A stretch of DNA of 64,000 nucleotides from Myxococcota bacterium. GTDB lineage: Bacteria; Myxococcota_A; UBA796. Positions 41,739-51,339 of the stretch are shown one piece after another. The stretch covers positions 1 to 64,000 of the forward strand of contig JAQXDW010000072.1 in NCBI GenBank assembly GCA_029251165.1. Reading direction: 5' to 3'. How positions within the stretch are numbered: position 1 is the first letter of the stretch; each line of letters begins with the position of its first letter. The position numbers and the translations under genes are program-made. The notes below the pieces were generated by a model. That model ran no database searches. It saw nothing but the letters and a program-made list of their open reading frames with translations, and was not told the origin of the DNA.

Positions 41739-43319
41739 GTGAACACCGCAGAGCAGATCGCCGCCGCGCTTGCGGATCGAGGCGTACGCCATGCCTTCGG
41801 GATGCCCGGCGGGGCCACTGTGCCGCTCCTGGCAGCCCTGGAGAGCGTCGGCATCGAATTCGTCCTCGTCCGCAACGAGACCTCCGCCGGGTTCATGGCT
41901 GATGCCGTCGCGCAGCTCTCCGGGCTCGGGGTGTGCATCTCGACCCTCGGTCCCGGCGCGACCAACCTGCTGTCCGGAGTGACCGGTGCATGGCTGGAGC
42001 GCAGCCGGGTCCTTGCCATCGCCGGACAGTGCGCACCAGACCTGGAGCCGATCTACACCCACCAGATCATCGATCAGATGGCACTGTTCCGACCGGTCAC
42101 CCGCCACGCCGTCGCCCTGCGCACGCCCCATGCTGGCCGCCAGCTCTCCCTCGTCATGCGCCACCTCGACGCTGGCCCCCCCGGGCCGGTCTATCTGGAG
42201 CTGCCCGCAGACGTCGCTCGGGCCAGCACCGCCGTCGGCTGGCGTGAGGATCCGCCAGAGCCGGTGGTGCCGACATCCGGAGCGCTGATTCGAGCCTCTG
42301 AGGTGGTCAGTCGAGCGCGGCGCCCAGTGATCATTGTCGGCTGCGGAGATCTCTCCGTCGCTGCAGCAGATGCCCTGACGGCGCTCTCAGAGCGCCTCGG
42401 AGCCCCGGTGATGACCACCTACCGGGCCAAGGGAATGATCGCTGAAGACCACCCGATGTCGATCGGCGCCGCCGGGCTCTCTCCCGTCGTCGATGACCTC
42501 CAGCAGGCACTGCTCGCGCGTGCTGACCTGCTCATCGCGGTGGGACTCGATCCGGTCGAGCTGCGACCCAACTGGCTGCCCGGCTGGCGTGAAGACCTCC
42601 CGGTGATCGGCATCGACCCCCACGGACAGCCCGATCTTCTCTGTCCGCTCATCGTCGATCTGCGGGGCGCGGTGTCCACCATCCTCGACGCCCTGTGCCC
42701 AGCAGGTGGCAGCGCCCGCTGGCGCTCCGAGATCCTCAATGACCACCGAGCCGCCATCCGGAAGCCGTTCGACGATGGCCCTCGAGGACCGGGCTCAGCC
42801 ATCGCCGCGATCCAACGAGCGGTCCCCGACGGCATCTTCTCCCTCGACGTCGGCGCCCACCGGATCACCGCTTCCCATGTGCTCACCGCCCGGCGTCCCC
42901 GACGCATCCTGCAGTCCAATGGCTTCTCTTCGATGGGCGTGGGGCTGCCGATGGCGATCGGAGCGGCCCTGTGTGTCTCCAATCCCTCCGTCGCGATCAC
43001 CGGCGACATGGGACTGTGGATGGCGCTGGGTGAGCTGGGCGTGATCCAGGAGCGAGAGCTGGACGTGACCATCGTCTACCTCTCCGACCGCACCCTGAGC
43101 CTCATCGCACTGAAGCAGGAGCGCAACGAGCGCACCGGCGGCGGCGTGCGGTTTGCCAACCCCGACGTCGTCGCTCTTGCCGCAGCATTCGGCGGCACCG
43201 GCGTGACGGCTGTGGGAGCCGAAGAGATCGAGGAGGCCGTCAGCAACGCCGTCGACACTGGCGGGCTGCAGCTCATCGAGGCCGTGATCGATGCCTCGCA
43301 CTACCGTCAGCAGATGTGA
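41739..43319 (+). CDS. Thiamine pyrophosphate-dependent enzyme (acetolactate synthase-like fold)
   Basis: 526 residues from a GTG, about 6 bases after the lipoprotein stop. N-terminal PYR domain with the catalytic-type RNETSAGFMAD; middle DHS-like domain; C-terminal TPP domain with SNGFSSMGVGLPMAIGAAL and ITGDMGLWMALGELG. The TPP motif reads GDM...YLSDRTLSLI, where the usual Asn-Asn pair is Ser-Asp. Candidates include acetolactate synthase-like, sulfopyruvate decarboxylase-like or phosphonopyruvate decarboxylase-type reactions; the exact one is not decided. Close packing with the lipoproteins suggests a joint unit. Confidence 0.75.
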   Translation: MNTAEQIAAALADRGVRHAFGMPGGATVPLLAALESVGIEFVLVRNETSAGFMADAVAQLSGLGVCISTLGPGATNLLSGVTGAWLERSRVLAIAGQCAPDLEPIYTHQIIDQMALFRPVTRHAVALRTPHAGRQLSLVMRHLDAGPPGPVYLELPADVARASTAVGWREDPPEPVVPTSGALIRASEVVSRARRPVIIVGCGDLSVAAADALTALSERLGAPVMTTYRAKGMIAEDHPMSIGAAGLSPVVDDLQQALLARADLLIAVGLDPVELRPNWLPGWREDLPVIGIDPHGQPDLLCPLIVDLRGAVSTILDALCPAGGSARWRSEILNDHRAAIRKPFDDGPRGPGSAIAAIQRAVPDGIFSLDVGAHRITASHVLTARRPRRILQSNGFSSMGVGLPMAIGAALCVSNPSVAITGDMGLWMALGELGVIQERELDVTIVYLSDRTLSLIALKQERNERTGGGVRFANPDVVALAAAFGGTGVTAVGAEEIEEAVSNAVDTGGLQLIEAVIDASHYRQQM

Positions 43320-43427
43320 GCACGCCGCGCGAAGCTCCGCCGCCAGGGACTCCTGAACCCACGCAGCAGCGGACGAGAGGGCATGAGAGGATCCGGCTGC
43401 AGGGAACCGGAGGCCTGAGCACCCCGC

Positions 43428-44405
43428 TTACACGGACTCCTTGCACACCGCGACGATGCGCGCGCCCATCGCCTCGATGGCAGCCTGACCCGCAGGAAAA
43501 ATTCGGGCGAAGCCGTGCCAGACGTGGATCTGACCTGGCCAGACATCCAGGGTGACCGAAACCCCGTCCGCTTCCGCCCGTGCTGCGACCATCCGGGCAT
43601 CGTCCAGCAGCACCTCTGCGCCGCCGACCTGGATGAACAGCGGCGGCAGACCGGTGAGGTCAGCAAATGCCGGCGAGACCCGTGGGTCATCCAGCGGCAG
43701 GTCGCCAGCATAGTTCGCGGCAAAGCCCGTCAGATCCGCCACCCCGAGGTAGTCGAAGTCGCGGTTGTCGATGTGGGAGGCTCCCGACAGGGTGAGATCC
43801 GTCCACGGCGAGATGCAGAAGCCCAGCGCTGGCAGCGGCTGACCAGCGGCTGTCAGCGCCACGAGGCTGGAGAGCGTCAGGCCGCCCCCCGCTGAGTCTC
43901 CGGCAATCACCGCCCGCTTCGGATCGATGCCCTGTGCCAGCAGCCAGGCCCAGGCCGTCTGGACGTCTGCGATCGATGCCGGGCAGGGATGCTCAGGGGC
44001 CAGTCGGTAGTTGAGCACCAGGAACGACGCGCCAGATGCCGCGACCATGCGCTCCACAATCGCCCGGTGTGAGCGGTACGAGCCCACACAGTGCCCCCCG
44101 CCGTGGAGGTACAGAACAGTCACACCGCAGCGCTGCGTGTCCGCCTTGGGGTGGGCCCAGGAGGCCTCCAGAGGGCCGACGCGGACGGGCTCCCAGTCCG
44201 CCAGATTTTGGACCTGATCTCCCAGGCGGTCCAGGGCCATGCGGCTCTTCGCAACGGTCTCCCGACGAGCAAACCGAGGACGCATCAGGCCGATGACGAT
44301 CTCTTCGCGGAAGGTCCAGCCCTCAACAAGCGGCGCCCGACGGAGGACCCGCCGAGCACTGATGGTGGCGGCCCCGAGGGCCGCCCGAGCGAGCGACTTG
44401 AGCAC
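43428..44405 (-). CDS. Alpha/beta hydrolase of the HSL (arylesterase) family
   Basis: 325 residues. YLHGGGHCVGS supplies the HGGG oxyanion hole, and AGDSAGGGLTLS holds the nucleophile. PLFIQVGGAEVLLDDARM gives the acid and GQIHVWHGFARIFP the catalytic His. These are the hormone-sensitive-lipase-type residues in the expected order. It starts 1 base into the stop of the Fe-S protein gene (TAGTG). Probable substrates are short-chain esters. Confidence 0.85.
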   Translation of the reverse strand: MLKSLARAALGAATISARRVLRRAPLVEGWTFREEIVIGLMRPRFARRETVAKSRMALDRLGDQVQNLADWEPVRVGPLEASWAHPKADTQRCGVTVLYLHGGGHCVGSYRSHRAIVERMVAASGASFLVLNYRLAPEHPCPASIADVQTAWAWLLAQGIDPKRAVIAGDSAGGGLTLSSLVALTAAGQPLPALGFCISPWTDLTLSGASHIDNRDFDYLGVADLTGFAANYAGDLPLDDPRVSPAFADLTGLPPLFIQVGGAEVLLDDARMVAARAEADGVSVTLDVWPGQIHVWHGFARIFPAGQAAIEAMGARIVAVCKESV

Positions 44406-46306
44406 TACTTGCTGCTCAGGCGCTCATGGAGAACGTTGGCGATGTCCGTCAGCTCTGCATCCTCGGTCTTGGCGACGTTGAGCATGCGGTGGCAGCCGGG
44501 ACAGCCCGTGACGATCTTCTTGCGCTGTGTCTCTTCCATGATCTGAGCGAAGCGGTTCTTGTTGACCTTCGCTGGGGAGTCCCAGAGGTAACCACCGCCG
44601 CCGCCGCCGCAGCACTTCGGAACTGCCGGGCTGTTGCCAGCGGTCTTGCCGTTGACTCCTGCGGCGTCGAGGAGCTCATCGAAGCTGCTCGACTCGTCGT
44701 TGTGGATGGTCTTGCAGGGGTGATGAACCGCGACGTCTTCGGCCTTCTTGTCGACCTTGAGCTTGCCGCTCTTGACCAGCTCCAGGAGGAAGCTGGTGTG
44801 AGAGCGGACATTGGAGAAGCGCGCCTGCTCCATCTGCTCCGCCGCTGCGGAGAGCTGGACGCCGATGTTGTCCTTGCAGTGGGGACAGATGGTGAGGATG
44901 GTGCGCTCGTGCTTCTCCTCGAGGGCCTCGGAGAGCGCCATCACACGCTCTTCCTTGTAGAAGGGCCAGTCCTCCATGATGCCGCCGCCGTGGAGGATGC
45001 CCTCACCCCAGCAGCTCTCCTCTTCGAGGACACCGTACTTGATGCCAGCAGCCTCCAGGAGACGGGCGGTCGCCACGGTGACCGGCTGGGCCTCCGGGGA
45101 GTTTCCGCCCTGACAGCCGAGGATGAACAGGACGTCGTGCTCCTCAGGCTTGAAGATCGGGATCTCGTTCTCGGCGACGAAGTTCGCCCGGACGTCGTAG
45201 TCCTGCGCGAAGATGTTGCCGGTGGCAGTCACCGGGCCAGCGCCGCCTTCCTTGAGGGCACGAGGCGGGTAGAGCCCCTCAGCAGTCATCCGGCCACGGA
45301 CCTCAAGTGCCGTACGCGCCGGGCGGTTGCCGACCGGGCAGACGGTGTCGCAGGCACGACACTGGGTGCAGGTCGCGACGATGTCCGGGGGTACCAGCTC
45401 AGCGAGCTGCTCGGAGGTCGTGGTCGGATCGCGAAACGCGAGCACGAAGTGGTCGCGGGGCATGAGGCCGGCTTCTGCGGAGGGACAGGCGTCGTTGCAG
45501 CGACCGCACTCGATACAGGCCGCCGGATCGAACAGGGTGTGGAAGCTGAAGTCCGTGACGCCGTTGGGCATACCGACACGCGCCAGCTCCTTCTCAAAGT
45601 CCTCCTCAGTGGCGTCTTCGTCGCCCATGTTGAGGTCACCGCCGCTGACAAAGCGGTCCGTGGGCAGCTCGGTCATGTGCCGGAGCACGACGTTGAACGG
45701 CGCGAGGATGAGGTGGAGGTGCTTGCCGTAGGCGATGAGAGACGGGAACCCACAAAGGATGAGGTAGTGGACCCACCAGTTGATCTTGTTGGGGACCGTG
45801 GAGAAGTTGTCCGCAGTCGCGGTGTCCAGCGGGATCTCAAGCAGGTGGGTGAGCATCAGGCCGCCGATGAGCAGCAGGACGATGCCCGACTCCAGCATGT
45901 GGGTCAGGCGATCACGCATGAAGCCGTAGCGACGAACGGCCATGAAGATCACTGAGACCAGCACCAGCACGGCGACGACGTTGAGGAACATCTCCAGGGC
46001 ATGCGGAAGGGCAACATAGGAGCCGGTCAGTCCGCTGATGACGTGGACGAGGCTCTTGATGCCAAACGAGCAGAACCCGTAGAAGATCACCGCATGAAAG
46101 AAGCCCGCAACCGGCCGGTTTGCCATGACCCGGGTCTGAAACAAGACCTCAAAGACACCCGGCATGAGCCCGGCTTTGTTGATGATCTTGATCTCACCGC
46201 GACGCGGCCAGACATGCTTGAGGCGGCGCTCCCAGAGGATCCGGCTGAAAGAAACCGCACCGATGGCACCGGCGATGAGGATCAGGATGACTTCGATCCA
46301 GTGCAT
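44405..46306 (-). CDS. Membrane Fe-S oxidoreductase with CCG domains (ETF:quinone-type partner)
   Basis: 633 residues from the ATG at 46306 (MHWIEVILILIAG), which has AGGAG 5-6 bases upstream; a start at 46324 lacks it. Six hydrophobic segments (about 5-205) resemble a NarI/heme b-type membrane part. Two 4Fe-4S sites follow (CIECGRCNDACP and CTQCRACDTVCP) and two CCG-type domains, with CPHCKD, HHPCKTIH and a Cys-Cys-Gly-rich block near 585. Such proteins carry electrons between ETF or acyl-CoA dehydrogenases and quinone. No etfAB genes lie in the window. Confidence 0.8.
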   Translation of the reverse strand: MHWIEVILILIAGAIGAVSFSRILWERRLKHVWPRRGEIKIINKAGLMPGVFEVLFQTRVMANRPVAGFFHAVIFYGFCSFGIKSLVHVISGLTGSYVALPHALEMFLNVVAVLVLVSVIFMAVRRYGFMRDRLTHMLESGIVLLLIGGLMLTHLLEIPLDTATADNFSTVPNKINWWVHYLILCGFPSLIAYGKHLHLILAPFNVVLRHMTELPTDRFVSGGDLNMGDEDATEEDFEKELARVGMPNGVTDFSFHTLFDPAACIECGRCNDACPSAEAGLMPRDHFVLAFRDPTTTSEQLAELVPPDIVATCTQCRACDTVCPVGNRPARTALEVRGRMTAEGLYPPRALKEGGAGPVTATGNIFAQDYDVRANFVAENEIPIFKPEEHDVLFILGCQGGNSPEAQPVTVATARLLEAAGIKYGVLEEESCWGEGILHGGGIMEDWPFYKEERVMALSEALEEKHERTILTICPHCKDNIGVQLSAAAEQMEQARFSNVRSHTSFLLELVKSGKLKVDKKAEDVAVHHPCKTIHNDESSSFDELLDAAGVNGKTAGNSPAVPKCCGGGGGGYLWDSPAKVNKNRFAQIMEETQRKKIVTGCPGCHRMLNVAKTEDAELTDIANVLHERLSSK

Positions 46307-46493
46307 ATTTGCTCCTGGTGACATGACGTACCGTCGTGTGAGGGGGGTGTCATATCCCGGCGAACCCAGATCCGCTCAGGCTCCGGCAGCATCGGTCGCC
46401 AGACAGAGAGCGTCCTCACTCAGCAGGGAGGTCCACATTCACCTCTGGAGCAGCCTTCAAGTAAGATCATCGAATAATCTGGATGGGGGCACC

Positions 46494-47645
46494 ATGGATA
46501 TGACTCCTGAGGAGTGCTTTGAGCGGTCGATGAAGCTCATCGAGCACGGCAAGACAGACAAGGCCATCAAGCTTCTACAGATCGCCACCCTTCGGGCGCC
46601 GGGAGAGGGGCGGTACCGTGAAGCCCTCCAGACTGCCCGGCTCCTCAAAGAGTCCAGGAAAGCACCGCCCGCTGAGGCCGCTCCAGAGGCCGCGCCAGCG
46701 GGCATGCCGTCGACGGAGACCGAGACAGCCAGCTCCCTCGCTGACGCGTCTGCTGAGGAGATCTACCAGCGGGCGATGGCGCTGCGGGATGACGGCGACA
46801 TCGAGCGTGCATCTCGGATGATGCAGGCTGCTGCCGCGAAGGATCCCAGAGCGACAAAGTACCGCGAGGGGATCGATAGCCTTCGTCATCCAGGTGGTGT
46901 CAGCAGCAGCGTGGGGGAGGAAAAGCTCACGCATGCACTCCAGCGGTCGAGCTACGACGAGGTCGAGCACCTCCTCAGAGAGACCCTCCGAGAGAAGCGA
47001 GAGCAGCCTGCAAAGCTCCAGCTGCTCGCCCTCCTTCTCCTGCGCGTTCGCGATGATCCCAGCGGCGCGCTGGGGCCGGCCCGAGAGTCCGTCCGCCTCG
47101 CCCCCAGGCGCCTGCCTGGTCTTGTTCTGCTTGAGGACATCCTCCGGGCCAAGGGCGACCGGGCTGAGGCAAAGCGCATCACGAAGAGCATCCAGGACAT
47201 CACGACCGATGCAGATCGCCTGGAGCGGGCGCGGCGGCAGCTGAACGATGCGATCCCCGTCCCGGGAGACCGGCATGCAGCGGTGGCTCAGACCGCTGCG
47301 GCTCCCCCAAAAGGTCGAGGTCAGGTCGCCCTCATCGCCACCCTGGTGGTGCTCTGCAGCCTCCTGGCCGGGATCTGGTTCATGAAGCAGCCCAGTATCG
47401 TCGACATCACGCCGTATCAGGGTCAGCCTCCAGTCATCAGCGCCAGCACGCCAGCCCAGGACGAGCTGAGCATACGCATCGAGGAGGCCGCGTGGAAAGC
47501 ACTGGAGTCTGATGCAAAGGAAGCGCGCCTTCGCGGTGTCATGACGGAAGCTGCCGCCCAGGGCTACCAGGTGGTCTTCATCAAGAGCGAGCAAGGCACG
47601 CTGCTGGGAAGTGCACGAGGCGGACAGACGTTCATTCCGAAGTAA
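46494..47645 (+). CDS. TPR-like membrane protein
   Basis: 383 residues from the ATG at 46494 (MDMTPEECFERSMKLIEHG), with GGGGGC upstream. Residues about 4-260 form TPR-type helix pairs around a Pro/Ala-rich linker (about 55-80), and one membrane helix lies near 279-300 (LIATLVVLCSLLAGIWF). The C-terminal 85 residues are extracytoplasmic, with EAAWKALESDAKEARLRG and VVFIKSEQGTLLG. No family recognised. It precedes the pilin gene but a 130-base AT-rich region and a sigma-54-type promoter separate them. Confidence 0.6.
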   Translation: MDMTPEECFERSMKLIEHGKTDKAIKLLQIATLRAPGEGRYREALQTARLLKESRKAPPAEAAPEAAPAGMPSTETETASSLADASAEEIYQRAMALRDDGDIERASRMMQAAAAKDPRATKYREGIDSLRHPGGVSSSVGEEKLTHALQRSSYDEVEHLLRETLREKREQPAKLQLLALLLLRVRDDPSGALGPARESVRLAPRRLPGLVLLEDILRAKGDRAEAKRITKSIQDITTDADRLERARRQLNDAIPVPGDRHAAVAQTAAAPPKGRGQVALIATLVVLCSLLAGIWFMKQPSIVDITPYQGQPPVISASTPAQDELSIRIEEAAWKALESDAKEARLRGVMTEAAAQGYQVVFIKSEQGTLLGSARGGQTFIPK

Positions 47646-47779
47646 GGCATGAGTCTGACAATCTCTGCGGTCAAGTGACAGAAAACGTCACCTTTCCCGT
47701 TCAGCAGTTATTTACTGATAACTGACGACAATTGCGGATCATTCGATGATCATATTCCAGATCCCGATGGTCTAGTTTC

Positions 47780-47796
47780 GGGTCCGAATTTTGCAT
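47780..47796 (+). promoter_or_regulatory. Candidate sigma-54 promoter of the pilin gene
   Basis: GGGTCCGAATTTTGCAT places GG at -24 and GC at -12, with 12 bases between the first bases of the two pairs and TTGCA intact. The predicted start point is near 47806, about 28 bases before the ATG at 47834. PilR/sigma-54 control of pilA is usual in Myxococcus and many Proteobacteria. Confidence 0.5.
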
Positions 47797-47833
47797 GTAA
47801 TGACAATTGTTATCCTCTACCCTGAGAGCACCC

Positions 47834-48283
47834 ATGCGCAGACAGAGCGGCTTCACCCTCGTTGAATTGATGATTGTTGTGGCGATCATTGGCATCCTTG
47901 CCTCCATTGCAATTCCGAGCTTTTTGCAGATGCAGCTGAGGGCCAAGCGCGCAGAGTTGCCGTCCAACGTCGACGGAATCAAGGTTTCTGAAATGGCTTA
48001 TCTTGCTGCTTATGACACTATTATTGCCCAAAGCTCGTTTGTTCCCAGCGCGAGCGTCGGCAAGCAGCAGGTCGTCTGGAATGACTCCACCAATTTTGAC
48101 ACCCTCGGCTGGTCACCGAGCGGCAGTGTTCGCGGCGCCTACAAGGTTGATGTGGTCGATGCCAGCAGCGACGACTTCACCGTCATTGGCATCAGCGACA
48201 TCGACGGTGACGGAGAGCAGGCGACCTACACCGCAGTCCGTGAGACCAACGTCGAGGCAGTGACGTCCAGCACCGTGTACTGA
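47834..48283 (+). CDS. Type IV pilin-like prepilin
   Basis: 149 residues from the ATG at 47834 (MRRQSGFTLVELM). The prepilin leader is MRRQSG, cut after Gly6; the class III-type N-terminus FTLVELMIVVAIIGILAS is perfect, with Glu at position 5 of the mature chain. The mature domain ends in a Ser/Thr- and Val-rich stretch without the usual C-terminal Cys pair. It could be the main pilin or a minor pseudopilin; no other pil gene is in the window. It is a lone gene flanked by AT-rich upstream DNA. Confidence 0.75.
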   Translation: MRRQSGFTLVELMIVVAIIGILASIAIPSFLQMQLRAKRAELPSNVDGIKVSEMAYLAAYDTIIAQSSFVPSASVGKQQVVWNDSTNFDTLGWSPSGSVRGAYKVDVVDASSDDFTVIGISDIDGDGEQATYTAVRETNVEAVTSSTVY

Positions 48284-48501
48284 GCGCGCTCACGCGCATG
48301 GCCTGAGAGGGCCGAGAGCCCGCGGGTATGAAAGACTCCGAGGCTGCCAGCACACTCAACAACCAAGAGACCGCCAGCCAGCCTGGTGCAGCGGGTCTAG
48401 CCCCGGAAAAAGAACCGCAAGCAGGAAAAAGGCCTCAAACAGTAACGGGAGCGGCCTGACCGGTATATCTGCCCGCTCAACCTGCTGCCGTCGCTGTCTC
48501 C

Positions 48502-49968
48502 GTGCTCTTCAACTCCAAGATCTTCGTCGTCTTCCTGACCATCGTGCTGCTGGTGTACTACCAGCTGTCCGATCGAGCGAAGATCGGCTTTCTTCTCTTG
48601 ATGAGCTACGTCTTTTATGGGTACTGGACCCCGGAGTTGTGCAGCCTCATCGCCCTGAGCACGGTCGTAGACTTCTGGTGTGGCCGCAACATCGCTGCCC
48701 TCACGGCGTCCGCTGGCTCCGACGATCCGCGCCGCAAGAAGTGGCTCTACCTCTCGCTCGCCGTGAACCTCGGCATGCTCGGGTTCTTCAAGTACGCCGA
48801 CTTCTTCATCGAAGAGTTCTGCATCGCAGCCAACTTCCTTGGCTTCGCGCTGACCAGCGATGACTGGATGCTCAACCTGGTGCTGCCAGTGGGCATCAGC
48901 TTCTACACCTTCCAGACGATGGCCTACACCATCGACATTTACCGGGGAAAGATCGTCCCAGAGAAGAGCTTCTGGCGGTTCGCGCTCTACGTGTCCTTCT
49001 TCCCACAGCTCGTCGCGGGACCGGTCGAGCGGGCAGAGCACCTCCTCCCGCAGTTCTCCCGACCGTTCCGGATGTCGAGGGAGATGGTCAAGCGCGGGGT
49101 GTTCCTGATCCTGCTGGGCTTCGTCAAGAAGGTCATCATCGCCGACCGAATCGCCCGGATCATCGAGCCGTACTACGAGCAGATGGCAGACAGCGGACCG
49201 GTAGCCGCCGCCACGATGCTGCTGTTCACCTGTCAGATCTACGTCGACTTCTCCAGCTACTCCGACATCGCCATCGGCCTCGGCCTGCTGCTCGGCTACA
49301 ACATCCGGGCGAACTTCAACCTTCCGTTCGTGGTGCCCTCTATTCCCGAGCGGTGGCGTCGGTGGCACCTGTCGATGAGCCACTGGTTCCGGGACTACAT
49401 CTTCATTCCGCTCGGTGGAAGTCGGAAGGGCACCGTCCGGACCCAGCTGAACATCATGATCGTGATGTTCCTCTCAGGGCTGTGGCACGGGGCGAGCAAC
49501 AACTTCGTGGTCTGGGGCCTCGGCAATGGCTTGACCATGGTCGGCCACAAGCTGCTGCTGCGCCCGCTCCGGTTCATCTCGACCCGGATGAACCGGAACC
49601 CATTGACGAAGGTTGCCTATTACTACCTGTGCTGCTGGAACACCTTCTGCATGATCGCCACGATCAACATCTTCTTCCGCTGTCCGGACTGGCCGACGGC
49701 GAAGAGCTACGTCTCGGCGATCTTCCTGTCGGGCTACCAGCAGTACCTCGACGCCGCGACCAGCCTGAGCGAATTTCCCGTCGAGCTCATCGACGGTGCG
49801 ATCTGGACCCTGCTGGTCTTCGCAGCCCACGAGAGCCAGCGCTACCTCAAGACCCAGGAGTGGATCCTGGCCCACTGGGGGCGGTGGGCGGTGGTCTGCA
49901 TGGTGGCATTCTGGGCGGTGATCACGTTCGGGATCGAGGGTCCGCAGTTCATCTACTACCAGTTCTGA
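48502..49968 (+). CDS. MBOAT family O-acyltransferase
   Basis: 488 residues from a GTG. A polytopic MBOAT protein with PVGISFYTFQTMAYTIDIYR, FFPQLVAGPVERAEHLLPQ, RWHLSMSHWFRDYIFIPLGG and the catalytic histidine in MFLSGLWHGASNNFVVWG. These are the signatures of the AlgI/DltB/PatA group, which move acyl groups to polysaccharide or teichoic acid outside the cell. AlgI works with AlgJ/AlgF-type partners; none is next to it here. The target polymer cannot be inferred. Confidence 0.88.
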   Translation: MLFNSKIFVVFLTIVLLVYYQLSDRAKIGFLLLMSYVFYGYWTPELCSLIALSTVVDFWCGRNIAALTASAGSDDPRRKKWLYLSLAVNLGMLGFFKYADFFIEEFCIAANFLGFALTSDDWMLNLVLPVGISFYTFQTMAYTIDIYRGKIVPEKSFWRFALYVSFFPQLVAGPVERAEHLLPQFSRPFRMSREMVKRGVFLILLGFVKKVIIADRIARIIEPYYEQMADSGPVAAATMLLFTCQIYVDFSSYSDIAIGLGLLLGYNIRANFNLPFVVPSIPERWRRWHLSMSHWFRDYIFIPLGGSRKGTVRTQLNIMIVMFLSGLWHGASNNFVVWGLGNGLTMVGHKLLLRPLRFISTRMNRNPLTKVAYYYLCCWNTFCMIATINIFFRCPDWPTAKSYVSAIFLSGYQQYLDAATSLSEFPVELIDGAIWTLLVFAAHESQRYLKTQEWILAHWGRWAVVCMVAFWAVITFGIEGPQFIYYQF

Positions 49969-49969
49969 T

Positions 49970-50064
49970 CTTGGGTGCTCGTGCTGAAGACGGGGCGCAG
50001 CGGGGGAGCATGAGCACCATCGAGGTGACCTCACCACGCTCGTCGCAGGGCCGAGCACCCCAAG
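49970..50064. repeat. Long-spaced imperfect inverted repeat between convergent genes
   Basis: CTTGGGTGCTCG (49970-49981) pairs with CGAGCACCCCAAG (50052-50064) with one extra base, across a 70-base loop that itself contains a small GAGGTGACCTC palindrome. It could be a structured terminator or a chance pairing. Confidence 0.3.
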
Positions 50065-50169
50065 TCTGAGGAACACCGCTCCAGGGGCCACTTCAGAGGG
50101 AGCACGGAAGGTCAGCCAGCGCGCATCATGGCGCGGCAAGCCTGAAGCCGGCGTCCTGTACAGCCTCGG

Positions 50170-51117
50170 CTAGCTGGACTTCTTCGGCAGGCGGTAGCCG
50201 AGGTGCACTTCGGCACCAGACACCGCCGCAGCCTCGCGGAGCTGCTCGTTGAGGTCAGCCGGGAGGCGGTTGTGAGACGCCCGCAGGGTGACCCCGCGCG
50301 CCACCAGCGCGAGCAAGGAGTCCGCGACGTCTCCCTCGACCTCAGTGTAGGTGATGTCCAGCTCCGTGAGTTTCGGCGTCGCTGCGACGATCGATGCCAG
50401 CCCTGCGGCGTCGAGGAGGACATGCGACAGGCTCAGCAGCCGAAGCTCAGGGGCCTTCTTCAGCACAGAGGCCAGGACCTCAACGTCATCAACGACCGAC
50501 CACGAGATGTCCAGAGAGTGCAGGCCGGTGATGTAGTCGCACCGCTTCAGGTAGTGCATGCTGCGGGCGCTCAGCTCAAGACCGGGCAGCCCGAGGTGCC
50601 TCAGGGCCGGCAGCTGAAGGGCAAAGAGCGACTTCAGGTTGGCCGCGTGGCGACCACGCACCGACCCGTTGGGGTTGCGGTTGGGCTCCAGCCACATCGT
50701 GTGCAGCTGATCCGCTCCCCAGGCATTGATGTAGTCGACCACGTCGGCATCCTGAGCGAGAGGCGTGGGCGTGGGCGGGATCCAGTGCAGGCACTCAAGG
50801 TTCGTCACGATCGGGCACTTGCCGACACGCTTCTTCACGCGCTCGGGCACGGTCGCTGCCACGCTCACCTTGAACGTCTGCACCCGAAGCTCTGCGCCTC
50901 CAGGCTGGCCGGCGAGATCAGCGAGCCATACCATCGAGGCCGTCTTTCCCTGGATGTCAGGCCCGAGCTTCAGCTCATATCCGACAGGCATTGCCGGGAC
51001 ATAGGCAGAGAGTTCTTCGGAGATCCGAGGCAGCTCGCCCTTGCTCTTTTTATGCTTTCGCAGTGAGCGGCGAAGTCGGAAGGCACGAGAGACACTGGGC
51101 GGAAAGAGCTGTGACAT
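50170..51117 (-). CDS. Leucine-rich-repeat-like protein
   Basis: 315 residues from the ATG at 51117; a GTG at 51132 is the alternative, and neither has a clear ribosome-binding site. Residues about 150-300 have LRR-type spacing (LFALQLPALRHLGLPGLEL, LHSLDISWSVVDDVEVLAS, ELRLLSLSHVLLDAAGLAS, LTELDITYTEVEGDVADSL). The first 60 residues are basic and the middle part is a separate domain. No signal peptide. Similar LRR proteins are common in Myxococcota with unknown partners. Convergent with the MBOAT gene. Confidence 0.6.
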   Translation of the reverse strand: MSQLFPPSVSRAFRLRRSLRKHKKSKGELPRISEELSAYVPAMPVGYELKLGPDIQGKTASMVWLADLAGQPGGAELRVQTFKVSVAATVPERVKKRVGKCPIVTNLECLHWIPPTPTPLAQDADVVDYINAWGADQLHTMWLEPNRNPNGSVRGRHAANLKSLFALQLPALRHLGLPGLELSARSMHYLKRCDYITGLHSLDISWSVVDDVEVLASVLKKAPELRLLSLSHVLLDAAGLASIVAATPKLTELDITYTEVEGDVADSLLALVARGVTLRASHNRLPADLNEQLREAAAVSGAEVHLGYRLPKKSS

Positions 51118-51339
51118 GTGCGCTAATAGCACGTCGGCCCGTCGTAGATATCAAGCATCAGCAATCTGCTCGGAGATGCCTGCCTCAGCCATGGGTGAGA
51201 AACCGTTTCTCAGAGACCGTTCTTCGACGCGCCCTGCGCGGCTGAGCACACGCCGCGAGCCTCCTGATGGGCAGCCACAGGCGATGGTACAGGAAAATTC
51301 AGCACAACGCTCGCCCATGACCAGGATGCTTCAGCGCGC

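Noticed and set aside
51196..51212. A TGAGAAA-CCG-TTTCTCA palindrome in the gap between the LRR-like and Usp genes
   Set aside because: It resembles an operator but no regulator or promoter can be tied to it, and short palindromes arise by chance.
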